Shown here: piece by piece, positions 34,136 to 41,942 of the stretch
Layout of the letters: every line of letters begins with the position of its first letter
How positions within the stretch are numbered: the first letter of the stretch is position 1
Assembly: GCF_000740785.1 (NCBI RefSeq)
Contig: NZ_JFZB01000005.1
Span: forward strand, 124,001-188,000
From: Paenirhodobacter enshiensis
Lineage (GTDB): Bacteria > Pseudomonadota > Alphaproteobacteria > Rhodobacterales > Rhodobacteraceae
Reading direction: 5' to 3'
Length of the DNA stretch: 64,000 nucleotides
Made by a program: the position numbers and the translations under genes
The notes under the pieces: model-generated
Database searches by the model: none
What the model was told of the DNA's origin: nothing
The model's input: only the letters and a program-made list of their open reading frames with translations

Positions 34136-37100
34136 GCGGAGGGGGATCCATCCTTGCTGGCATGCGCCCAGAGCGCACGGAAATAGGCGAAGAACTCGAC
34201 GCCGACCCTCAGCATGAGGGTCAGTGCCTGCCCGACTTCGCGCCGGGGTAGGCCGGTTCGAAACACGACGTCATCGACGAAGGCGTGAGACCGGCGTTCG
34301 GCGCAACTGCGGGCAAGGCGCTCGACCTGCGCGGCGATTCGGGCGGGAAGCGGATCCGCACCTCCGCCCGTATCGAAGGAGCGAAGTTTCTCGAGGCCTT
34401 CAACATGGGCGCCACAGATCAGCTTGACGGTTCCCGCAAGCGTCCCTTCCCCGACGAGGTCGTGGAGATCGGTTTCCTTGAGCCGCCAGCGCAGGGCCTG
34501 GAAGGCATGCTGGAGCCTGTCGGCTTGGAATCCGATTGGGATGCCAGCACTCGTCGAGACGCGCCCGAGCCAGTCAGAAAGTGGCGTGTCTCCATCGACG
34601 CGCGGAGGCGGCACGGGCGAGGGTTCTCCGGCCATGTCGGAGATCGGCGCAAGGCCGGTGTCGATGTCTAGGCCGCCGAAGGCGATCGGGCTTGCTTCGA
34701 AGATCCAGGGAGTGGCGCCGACGAGGTCGTGCCGGGGTGGCTGCCGATCCTCCCGGGCAACGGCGAGGAGAGGCTTGATCGATCCGAGCATGTGAGACTT
34801 GCCAACGTGATCCAGTGCCGCCTCGTAGGCTGGCGAGAGGGCCCGACCGATTTGTCCGCCCAGGCTATCCGGCTGGGGTTCGGCGAGAAAGCGGGCAAGA
34901 TCGAGGAGATGGCCTCGCTGCGGCGTGTCGATCTCTCCGGCAAGCCCGATCGCGACCGGTGCATTGCGGACATCGCGAAGCGGAAGGAGTACCCCCGCGT
35001 TGTCGCGCAGAAGAAAGGTGGCGCGCGCCGGCGCGGGCAGCTGCGAAGGATCGAGGATGACCTCGACCTGGCTGGTCGCGTGATCGCGCGTGGTGCGAAC
35101 GCCCTGAAGCGAAGGAAGATCGAGGGGTGCGCGGCCGAAGGCATATTCCCCCTCGATCAGGGCTCCGCAGACGGGCTCTATGCGAACCCGAAGGGCGTCG
35201 CAGTCTGTCCGGGGGGTAAAGCGCAGGCGGATCTCGTCGGGGTCTTCGCTGATTTCTAGGCCAGCCGGGTCGGTGGCGCGGCGAAGTCGGGCGAGAAGAT
35301 CGACGCGCCCGTCCGCCCTCCGCAGGGCAATGCGGTCGTCTTCAGTGTCCTCTTCGAGATCCGCCTCACCTATCTCAATGGTCTGTCGTCGATGAAAGGG
35401 ACGCCGGCTCTCACGGCCGAGAACAAGAAGCGAGGCGTCGCGGTCCGGCGAGCGCAGGATGAGGGCATCGTGTCGGTTGGCGTGACCGAAGACCAGCGTG
35501 GCCCCGCGCGGGACGTAGACCCTGTCGCCGCGCGCCATCCGGAAGTGCCAGAGCTTCTCGCCACGGGCGACAAGGCGAAATTCGTGAACTCCGTCAGGAC
35601 CGGAAAGCCCGAGGATCGGGGTTTCCTGGTCAGCCTCGGGATCGACCGAGAGGCGCCCGTCGATCGCGCGCAGCCCGGCGCTGCGCGCAGGGTCAAAATT
35701 GGCAGGGATCGGGACGTCCGCAAGGTCACCGTCGGGGGCGGAGATGCCGGGCCATATCCAGCAGCGCGTGGTCAGGGCGACCCGCGCTTCGAGGTCTCCG
35801 GCCGCCCCGGGCGTAAGGACCTCGAAGAGAACTTCCGATGGATCGGCGAGGGCTTCGAGATGGGCGTCGGCAAAGGCCATGCGGACTTCGCCGGTGGCGC
35901 CGAGATCGACCTGGTGGAAACGGACCTGTCCGCCGATGCGGGTCCGGATGATCCGGGTTGGCCCGCCGATCTCCGGGGCGATCCGCACCTGCAGCCCGCC
36001 GTTGCAAGCATAGAGGGCCCTGCTTCCGTCGCGCCCGAGAACCGGGGCGTCGATCCAAATGGCGTCTTCGACCGGACGCGTGAATGAAAGGTCGGAGCGC
36101 CCCTCGAAAGCGAGGGTTTCGTCCGCATTGACCCAAGCAATCCTGAAGGACGCATCCTTTGCGGGGATAGCGTCGCCGAAAGAAGGGCTTGTGAAAGGGG
36201 CTCCGGAAAGGACGATGAGCCGTTCTGCGGCAATTTCCATTTCCCCCTGTTCAGGGGAGAGGCGAGAGAGCATGGCGCCGGTGTCGGCATCGAAGACCAG
36301 AACCTCACCTTCCGCGGGGGCAAGGGGGATGTCCCGGGAGAGGGTGCCCGCGGTCCAGCGAATGGTCGGGCGCCAAGGCGGGGGCACCTGGAGGCGTTTG
36401 CCGCCAGCAAGTCGAGTCGGGATGGCCCCGAGCCGCAGGGATTGTAGTTCGCGCGACGTCTCGGTTTCGAGGGTGAGGTGATCTCCGGTCCAGACAAGGC
36501 GTGGCGGGCCGACGATGTCGGCTCTTGAACGACCAAGGCTTCGTGCCGCCTGATCATAAGCTTCGAAGAGATGGGCTTCGGTATCTCCCACGGGGCTTTC
36601 GCCATGTCGCCATGCCTCGAAGCGGCGGGCGACATGGGCGGAGGTGTCGAAGGCGATGGTCGCCTTGAGGCGGGCGAGTCCTGCACAGCGATCGGCCACA
36701 ACTCTTCTCTGCCAGCGCCGTGCGGAAGCCGTATCCTCGATTGCTGGCGGGCCAATGTGAAGGGCGGCACCGACAAAGGCTCGGGCGAGATCACCGTGGT
36801 GGGCCTGGGCCGGACCGAGTGGTGCGAAAAAGAGGCCTGTCGGCTCGTTGCCGAATACCGGCAGGCCGAGAGCTTGGGCGGTGCGGCGGTAGCGGGTCTT
36901 GAGATCCTCGCGGGCCTCCTGTTCATCAAAGCTCTCGCCGACGAAGCGACTGATATGGCTGTAGACCTCATTGGTCGAGATGCCGTAGTTGCGCGCAAGC
37001 GGGATGAGAACGGCCCAGACCGCGAGCGTCGGGGCAGAATTGAATAGGCGCCACAGCGGTATCTCGTGAGCGAAATGTGCCGCATCGTGGAGGAGATCAC

Positions 37101-37215
37101 CGCGAGCTTGGATGTCTGTGATAAACGGAGTAGAAGTTGGACCGGTCCATGCGGCATTGAAGGCAGTTTCGACCCATGCCAATCGATCAAGCGACACATT
37201 ACTCTCGGCACTCAA
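34132..37215 (-). CDS. Large orphan protein, first gene of putative defence operon
   Basis: About 1027 aa; no family recognised. The first 230 or so residues look helical (VYSHISRFVGE, RRTAQALGLPVFGNE, HVARRFEAWRHGE); the next 600 are strand-rich and resemble tandem beta-sandwich repeats; the last 200 are helical again (PLSDWLGRVSTSAG, FRTGLPRREVGQALTLMLRVG). No catalytic motif, signal peptide or membrane segment. Start chosen as TTG at 37215 because GGAGGA lies 10-15 bases upstream and the sequence before it is AT-rich; a GTG at 37197 or ATG at 37266 is possible. The stop overlaps the helicase ATG. DruH of Druantia type III is a partner of similar size beside a DUF1998 helicase, but I cannot claim homology. 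Confidence 0.85.
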   Translation of the reverse strand: MSAESNVSLDRLAWVETAFNAAWTGPTSTPFITDIQARGDLLHDAAHFAHEIPLWRLFNSAPTLAVWAVLIPLARNYGISTNEVYSHISRFVGESFDEQEAREDLKTRYRRTAQALGLPVFGNEPTGLFFAPLGPAQAHHGDLARAFVGAALHIGPPAIEDTASARRWQRRVVADRCAGLARLKATIAFDTSAHVARRFEAWRHGESPVGDTEAHLFEAYDQAARSLGRSRADIVGPPRLVWTGDHLTLETETSRELQSLRLGAIPTRLAGGKRLQVPPPWRPTIRWTAGTLSRDIPLAPAEGEVLVFDADTGAMLSRLSPEQGEMEIAAERLIVLSGAPFTSPSFGDAIPAKDASFRIAWVNADETLAFEGRSDLSFTRPVEDAIWIDAPVLGRDGSRALYACNGGLQVRIAPEIGGPTRIIRTRIGGQVRFHQVDLGATGEVRMAFADAHLEALADPSEVLFEVLTPGAAGDLEARVALTTRCWIWPGISAPDGDLADVPIPANFDPARSAGLRAIDGRLSVDPEADQETPILGLSGPDGVHEFRLVARGEKLWHFRMARGDRVYVPRGATLVFGHANRHDALILRSPDRDASLLVLGRESRRPFHRRQTIEIGEADLEEDTEDDRIALRRADGRVDLLARLRRATDPAGLEISEDPDEIRLRFTPRTDCDALRVRIEPVCGALIEGEYAFGRAPLDLPSLQGVRTTRDHATSQVEVILDPSQLPAPARATFLLRDNAGVLLPLRDVRNAPVAIGLAGEIDTPQRGHLLDLARFLAEPQPDSLGGQIGRALSPAYEAALDHVGKSHMLGSIKPLLAVAREDRQPPRHDLVGATPWIFEASPIAFGGLDIDTGLAPISDMAGEPSPVPPPRVDGDTPLSDWLGRVSTSAGIPIGFQADRLQHAFQALRWRLKETDLHDLVGEGTLAGTVKLICGAHVEGLEKLRSFDTGGGADPLPARIAAQVERLARSCAERRSHAFVDDVVFRTGLPRREVGQALTLMLRVGVEFFAYFRALWAHASKDGSPSA

Positions 37216-37229
37216 GCGGGAGGATCCTC

Positions 37230-37370
37230 CATGTAATACATTGTTTTTACTAATAAAACTGTACATTTTGGTAACGTATTATTTTTTCGAGTTTAGCGAT
37301 AAACGCGTACAAGAGATATTCGCGCGCAAGAAAAGAGTTGCGGTGTTCCGCAACTGTTACGCTCATGATT
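37230..37370 (-). promoter_or_regulatory. AT-rich promoter region of the three-gene operon
   Basis: Sharp drop in GC relative to both sides. On the minus strand a TTTATC...TAATAC pair with 16-base spacing is a possible sigma-70 promoter, and an 8-bp palindrome AGTTGCGG-TGTT-CCGCAACT (37336-37355) lies upstream and could be an operator. Function is inferred. Confidence 0.4.
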
Positions 37371-37405
37371 GAGTGTGGTTCACTCTGACGTACAGGTAAT
37401 CGGCT

Positions 37406-37514
37406 TGCAAGGGCCGCAACGCCATGCTTTCGCCGCAGCTCCTGGAGCTCCTGCGCCTGTGGTGGCGCGATGCATGCCTTCAGGCCAAAAGGTCGGGGAT
37501 AGATGGCTGGCGGG
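37406..37514 (+). pseudogene. Fragment of an IS91-type tyrosine integrase
   Basis: The frame CKGRNAMLSPQLLELLRLWW, followed by RDA, matches the middle of the integrase proteins carried by IS91-like elements (usual form: GKGRKxRYxMLSPQLLxLLRxWWR). An in-frame TAA at 37397-37399 precedes it and the reading frame loses resemblance after about 30 residues, so only a scrap remains. Confidence 0.6.
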
Positions 37515-37676
37515 ACAATAACGGTCGATTTCGCCGATGACAGAAACGAACGGGTTAAGACACCCCGCGACTGTCGATAGAGCGCGACGGCGAGCTGTAG
37601 TTCCAGAGTATGACCTGCGGAAACCGGCCAGTCGCTGTGCTACGAGCGAACGGCAGCAATCCAAATGCACGTTTCG

Positions 37677-38332
37677 ATGTGGCATAATCTTCATAAATCA
37701 CAATGGCTTGCGTTGGCGTGATCCGCCGAAGGAATATGGCCCGCCGAAGACCCTCTACAACCGGTGGAAGCGCTGGAGCTACAACGGCGTCTTCGCCCGG
37801 ATCATGGTGGGCCTTGCCACTGAGCGCGCCGAACACAAGACGATCATGATCGATGCGACTTATCTCAAGGCGCACCGCACGGCATCGAGCCTAGGGGGCA
37901 AAAAGGGGGCCCGGGCGCCATATCGGGCGCACCAAAGATGGCATGAACACCAAGTTGCACGCTGTCGCGGATGCGAAGGGGCGGCCGATCGGGTTCTACA
38001 TGTCCGCCGGACAGGTCAGCGATTATACCGGATCGGGGGCACTGCTGGGCAGCCTGCCGAGGGCGGGGTGGCTGCTCGCCGATAGAGGCTATGACGCTGA
38101 CTGATTCAGAGAATCGTTGAACAACAATTGGATAAAGGTTTTCATCTGAGCCCGAAAGTCCCGCAAGAAGGTCGTCAAATACGACAAGCGCCACGACAAA
38201 CGACGCAACCGCATCGAGATCATGTTCAGCCGTCTCAAGGACTGGCGCCGTGTGGCAACCCGATACGACTGGTGCCCGGAAACCTTCTTCTCCACGATCA
38301 TGCTCGCTGCAACGGTCTTGTTCTGGCTGTGA
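37677..38332 (+). pseudogene. IS5-family transposase, degenerate
   Basis: DDE transposase remnant of the IS427-like subgroup. Visible in order: IIFINHNGLRWRDPPKEYG, TLYNRWKRWSYNGVFARI and MIDATYLKAHRTASSLG (first catalytic Asp); then a +1 frameshift near 37890-37925; then RTKDGMNTKLHAVADAKGRP, QVSDYTGSGALL and WLLADRGYDAD (second Asp); a TGA at 38101 where Trp is expected; a second in-frame TGA near 38146; then KYDKRHDKRRNRIEIMFSRL (catalytic Glu region) and VLFWL. The N-terminal 40 or so residues are missing. Clearly non-functional. Confidence 0.85.
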
Positions 38333-38558
38333 TCAAGAACGAGTCCTGAGCCTAGGAATGAGCTTTAAAGTGGATTCGAAATCCGCTCGATCACATTCGG
38401 AATGAGCGGCCGTGGCCCCTTGTGAGGCCGCGTAGGCGCCCGGTTCGAGACAAATGAACGTCACCCCGTCGCCGACAAGGTGAGCGTTCTTGAATTGGCA
38501 GCCGTAGACTAACAAGGCCTTTAGGGCCGGCTGGGCGGCACGTGATGGATTAGCCCCC
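38333..38558. other. Spacer between IS remnant and lipoprotein gene
   Basis: No gene seen. Its start (GAGTCCTGAGCCTAG) resembles the outer end of IS427-group elements. The far end contains the palindrome AACACGTCGTGTT overlapping the stop of the next gene. Confidence 0.35.
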
Positions 38559-38972
38559 TTAATAACACGTCGTGTTAACGCTGTAGCCAAGTCGACTGGA
38601 TGTGCAGCGAATTGGGCGCGAAATCTGCCTCGTCGGAGCAGGCATGCTGGCGAGCGCATCGGCATAGGTTGCCCCGCGGAACGGAAAGCTGGGCATGCCA
38701 CCGCCGGGGACGCCACACTGCAAGGTCATCGTATACCAAGTCACAGGGCCAGGTAACAAATCCGCCGCCAAGCCTCCCGCATTGGAATAGCTATTCGTCA
38801 CACGATAAGGCTGACCGTGGCAGACCTCTTGGGCCTTCGCGAAGCATTTCGAGGTCTTCGACGTGCAGCGAACCGTGGTCAGTTCCTGCCCGTCTGGGGC
38901 CGTGACGGTTTCAGCGGAAGGCGACGCGCAGCTTGCGACGGCAAAGAACGCGACGATGGGTAGAAAACGCAT
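38559..38972 (-). CDS. Small putative lipoprotein, hypothetical
   Basis: 137 aa, no family recognised. Begins MRFLPIVAFFAVASC, a short lipoprotein signal with a plausible lipobox VASC (Cys15). The mature part has seven or so Cys, including a CTSKTSKC cluster, which suggests disulphides in the periplasm. Alone on this strand between the IS5 remnant and the XRE gene; carried by the island. Role unknown. Confidence 0.65.
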   Translation of the reverse strand: MRFLPIVAFFAVASCASPSAETVTAPDGQELTTVRCTSKTSKCFAKAQEVCHGQPYRVTNSYSNAGGLAADLLPGPVTWYTMTLQCGVPGGGMPSFPFRGATYADALASMPAPTRQISRPIRCTSSRLGYSVNTTCY

Positions 38973-39282
38973 GTAGACCTCGATGTCTTGGAAATCAGAA
39001 GGACGAAATTGGTGGAATGCGCGCCGGAAGGCTCTCTATGGACGACGACAAAACGTCCGGCGCACCGTCCCGCTGGTTAAAAGTCACGCGCTCGGGCATC
39101 CGATGCCACTGATCACTCTGTAGAGCGGCCACGGGAGCTGACCTGAAAGCAGCGCAGCGTTGAGCGGAGGAGGAGCAGCGTGGAAACCATGGGAAACGAG
39201 CCATTGGGGAAGGATCACCTGTTTCGCATAATTCACAAAATACTTCATAGATGCAAGTCCGGTGAAGCGGTTTTCGAGAGGA
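38973..39282. other. Intergenic stretch in island, no gene seen
   Basis: About 310 bases between two divergently placed small genes. Short frames on both strands lack ribosome sites. It must hold the promoters of the lipoprotein (minus) and XRE (plus) genes. Confidence 0.35.
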
Positions 39283-39537
39283 ATGGAAAATGCCACCAAT
39301 CCTCTGCTGGACTCCTTCGCCCGTGTTTTGCGACAGCGACGGCTTGCTGCAGGTCTGTCACAGGAAGAACTCGCTCATCGCGCGGGTTTGAGCATGCGCT
39401 ATGTCTCGCTATTGGAGAGCAGAAAGCACATGCCCAGCCTCGATACGATGCAGGGGCTCGCTCGTGGGCTCGGCATGAGCTTGACCGACCTGGTGAGCGA
39501 GGCCGAAGCCGGTTTGCGTGACGGGCCCGAGACCTGA
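39283..39537 (+). CDS. XRE-family helix-turn-helix regulator
   Basis: 84-aa protein made almost wholly of one HTH_3/Cro-C1 domain: FARVLRQRRLAAGLSQEELAHRAGLSMRYVSLLE, then PSLDTMQGLARGLGMSLTDLV. Likely DNA-binding repressor or activator. Start ATG at 39283 is chosen; a GTG at 39262 would add seven residues. It is the only HTH protein of this kind in the island and so a candidate controller of the cargo operon or of excision. Confidence 0.82.
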   Translation: MENATNPLLDSFARVLRQRRLAAGLSQEELAHRAGLSMRYVSLLESRKHMPSLDTMQGLARGLGMSLTDLVSEAEAGLRDGPET

Positions 39538-39599
39538 CGCATTCTGGCCTGAAATATCAGGGATAGGTCGCAGAATTGTCCGCGGCGCCCCTGTCGGAC

Positions 39600-41186
39600 T
39601 CAGCGCTTGCGCTGCCGCTGCATGTCGCGTCTGTTTTCGACAAGGGCTTCAGCGCGAGTGAATTCAGGGGTGCCACGTACCAGTTGATGTTCGTGGTAAG
39701 CCAACATCAAGGAGATCTCGTCAGAGGTGGTGGGGGCGTTGTCTTCGAAAGCCTCGAAGATCGCATCTTTACGTTCATCGTTCACCTTGCCGTAATGGGT
39801 CCATGTCACGGCTTCCGACGAGTGCCCAAGGTTCAGCGACCACGCTTTACGCTCTTCGGATGTTCGGCAGATTTGATCGCCCAGATGGACGAGTGTATGG
39901 CGGGCCGCGTGTGGGGAGTAACGACGGGCCGCATCGGAAGAGGCCAAACGAAAGGCTTCTGTCACCGCTGCAGCACTTGCCATCGGAGGGATCGGCTCGC
40001 GGTTTGGCGTCCTTGCTTGGGAGAGTGCTCTCAGTCCCGGAAACAAAGCGTCATCGGGGCCGAGGCCAAGCTCTTCGATTTCCATGACCCAATCTTCGAA
40101 CACCTGACGAAACGGTTCGGTACGCGGAAACCAGTTCGAGATAAAGCTCTTGCCGTTTTTCGTGCGCATCAGCTTGCCGTCATGCCGCACACGGTGGCCA
40201 GTCATATCGACGTGGTGCAGGCGTACCGTCGTCAAAGCGTCCGCCCTGAAGCCTGAGATGAATGCAAAGGCAAACAACGCCCTGGCCCGACGATCTTTCA
40301 GTGTTGCAGAAGACATTCGGTCAAGCATCTCGGCCGCCTCGTCGATGGTCGGGAAGGCACGCGGCACGGTTTCGGACTTAGCCTGAAAACGACGAGGCAA
40401 GACGACGTAGTCTGGCAGGGCGGCCAGGTGGGCATAGTGCGGCTGCTTGCTCAACCAGCCAAAGAAGAGACGCAGATGCGATACCCTTTGCCGCAATGTT
40501 CCCAGTGACAAGTCATCGCCACGTGAGCGGATGATATGGTCACGCCAAGCCGCCGCGTCTTCCCTGGTCAGGTCTACGAAGGGCTTCCCGCCAACAAAAA
40601 CTTCGAAAGCCCGGATTGAAATGAGATGCGCGTTGACCGTCTTCGGGTCGTAGCGCCCCGCGTACTTGATCCAGGAATAGAGGAGGCGATCATTGGCGCG
40701 GGAAAGCCTGTCGGGCGCGATACCTTTATCTTTCCCAATACAAGCCTGCGCTCGCGTATAATCTTCGACTATCGAGCCCAGGCTCGTATTGGTTTCGAGG
40801 GCGCTGCGGAGCTTGTCGTACTCTGTCTCACCCAGTAGCTTTGTCATGCTTGCCGCACAGTTGGGACAGGTGGCATTCGCCACGAACACGCCAGGCTTTT
40901 GCGGGGCAATCCTGATGGTCGAAAGCGTAGGAGCGACCCTAGCCTTGCAGCGCAGGCACTGAAATGCGCCAGGCGGGAGCGACTGTTTTTTTGGGGCGCA
41001 GACTTGATGAAAACGGATCAGGTCAGCGCCCCGGAAAACGTATGGCTGCCCTCGATCGGAGGGATCCAACCCACTGGCTACCCAGTTCGACACTGTGTTC
41101 CGGCACACTTTATAGAGGGCCATGACATCGTCGACGGAATAGACGCGATGTTTGTGCGGGCGCACACCGTGATAAGACCGGCTCAT
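39600..41186 (-). CDS. Tyrosine recombinase with N-terminal HTH and zinc ribbon
   Basis: 528 aa phage-integrase family protein. The first 60 residues resemble a MerR/AlpA-type HTH (VYSVDDVMALYKVCRNTVSNWV). CLRCKA near 78 and CPNCAAS near 107 form a zinc ribbon. The catalytic domain has Arg in ISGFRADALTTVRL near 312, HAARH near 427, LGHSSEAVTWTHYG with the Tyr nucleophile near 464. All catalytic residues are present. The start codon overlaps the AlpA-like stop (ATGA), so the pair is co-translated. A second recombinase at the opposite island end from the P4-type enzyme. Confidence 0.9.
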   Translation of the reverse strand: MSRSYHGVRPHKHRVYSVDDVMALYKVCRNTVSNWVASGLDPSDRGQPYVFRGADLIRFHQVCAPKKQSLPPGAFQCLRCKARVAPTLSTIRIAPQKPGVFVANATCPNCAASMTKLLGETEYDKLRSALETNTSLGSIVEDYTRAQACIGKDKGIAPDRLSRANDRLLYSWIKYAGRYDPKTVNAHLISIRAFEVFVGGKPFVDLTREDAAAWRDHIIRSRGDDLSLGTLRQRVSHLRLFFGWLSKQPHYAHLAALPDYVVLPRRFQAKSETVPRAFPTIDEAAEMLDRMSSATLKDRRARALFAFAFISGFRADALTTVRLHHVDMTGHRVRHDGKLMRTKNGKSFISNWFPRTEPFRQVFEDWVMEIEELGLGPDDALFPGLRALSQARTPNREPIPPMASAAAVTEAFRLASSDAARRYSPHAARHTLVHLGDQICRTSEERKAWSLNLGHSSEAVTWTHYGKVNDERKDAIFEAFEDNAPTTSDEISLMLAYHEHQLVRGTPEFTRAEALVENRRDMQRQRKR

Positions 41187-41692
41187 TTGGCAGTGCCGCC
41201 GGTTTGGATCTTACGGCGGCTGGCTTCGTAAGCCACGAGATCAGGCAGGGCCCAGCGCGAGGAGCCTGAGCCAAGCGAAAGCGGGGCCGGGAAGTCGGGA
41301 TTATCCTTGGTCCACCGCCAGATCGTCGCGCGCGACACATCATACCGCGCGGCGACCATCTTGTCGGTCAGGTATCTGATCTCGTGGGGGTCCCAAGGCA
41401 CGCCGTGCGAGGGGCATGAAGGGCGATCGGAATGAGATGCCCGCCCCACCCTGGCCGTGGCCGGTTTGGCTTTGCGTGCTTTCGTCTGCGCTGTGGTTGA
41501 GGTCTTCGAAGCAGGACTTTGTTCGGCCTGCGAATCGGAGAATGAGGTCGATTGGAAAAGATCGGGCTGTTCAGGCTTGCAAGACACAGGTCTACCCTTG
41601 CTGGGCAGTCCGATGCATCCTGCACATGACCGGTTGAGCGATATTATTACGAAGTGGGTCAGGTTAAGACGACCTGATCCGATGCACATCAT
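41183..41692 (-). CDS. AlpA-like prophage regulator / excisionase candidate
   Basis: 169 aa. Only residues about 105-165 are conserved: RYLTDKMVAARYDVSRATIWRW and PLSLGSGSSRWALPDLVAYEASRR match AlpA-family winged HTH regulators, which in P4 and CP4-57-like elements activate or assist excision. The N-terminal 100 residues are low complexity (Ser, Lys, Ala rich) and may not all be translated; no strong ribosome site supports the ATG at 41692. Forms an overlapping pair with the recombinase gene and lies next to the right island end. Confidence 0.78.
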   Translation of the reverse strand: MMCIGSGRLNLTHFVIISLNRSCAGCIGLPSKGRPVSCKPEQPDLFQSTSFSDSQAEQSPASKTSTTAQTKARKAKPATARVGRASHSDRPSCPSHGVPWDPHEIRYLTDKMVAARYDVSRATIWRWTKDNPDFPAPLSLGSGSSRWALPDLVAYEASRRKIQTGGTAK

Positions 41693-41766
41693 GCTGCATC
41701 AGATTGAGACGTCGATGCAAGGAGAAAATCGTATTTCCCGGGCTCACAGCCTTACCATAGTGCAGA

Positions 41767-41786
41767 TGTGGGGCTGGATGTGGGGC
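41767..41786 (+). repeat. Integrase arm-type site pair, right end
   Basis: Two TGTGGGGC words with 12-bp period, matching the left-end pair at 20906-20925 in sequence, spacing and orientation. Located 55 bases inside the right att copy. Confidence 0.6.
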
Positions 41787-41840
41787 TGAAATCTGAATTT
41801 CGGCAGAAGATCCATCATATCATACGGATACGACAGTAAG

Positions 41841-41854
41841 TGGCGGAAGCGGTG
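41841..41854 (+). repeat. Right attachment-site copy (attR, within tRNA-Ser)
   Basis: TGGCGGAAGCGGTG, the 3' terminal 14 bases of tRNA-Ser in reverse complement, duplicated at 20763-20776. Confidence 0.75.
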
Positions 41855-41928
41855 GGATTCGAACCCACGGAACCTTTCGGTTCGCTGGTTTTCAAGACCA
41901 GAGCCTTAAACCACTCGGCCACGCTTCC
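41841..41928 (-). tRNA. tRNA-Ser (UGA)
   Basis: Read on the minus strand: acceptor GGAAGCG / CGCTTCC, encoded GCCA end, long variable arm GCGAACCGAAAGGTTC, anticodon loop CTTGAAA with TGA at 41892-41894. Its 5' end is only 14 bases after the stop of the downstream-facing permease gene. Its 3' end is the island integration site and is restored intact. Confidence 0.97.
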
Positions 41929-41942
41929 GGCGCAGCTCCTCC

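Larger units (their letters stand above)
20763..41854. mobile_element. 21-kb genomic island integrated at the 3' end of tRNA-Ser(UGA)
   Basis: Bounded by a 14-bp direct repeat TGGCGGAAGCGGTG at 20763-20776 and 41841-41854; the right copy is the 3' end of tRNA-Ser(UGA). Inside are a P4-type integrase next to the left end, a second tyrosine recombinase plus AlpA-like gene next to the right end, matching TGTGGGGC arm-site pairs at both ends, an operon of three giant genes with a DUF1998 helicase, and transposon remnants. No conjugation or replication genes are seen. Inferred: an integrative, possibly mobilisable defence island. Confidence 0.82.

Noticed and set aside
22995-37266. Direct call of the operon as DISARM, Druantia or Dpd
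   Set aside because: No methyltransferase, PLD protein, DruA-D/F/G or Dpd base-modification gene is present and the two other giant proteins are not recognised as DrmB, DruH or DpdH by eye.
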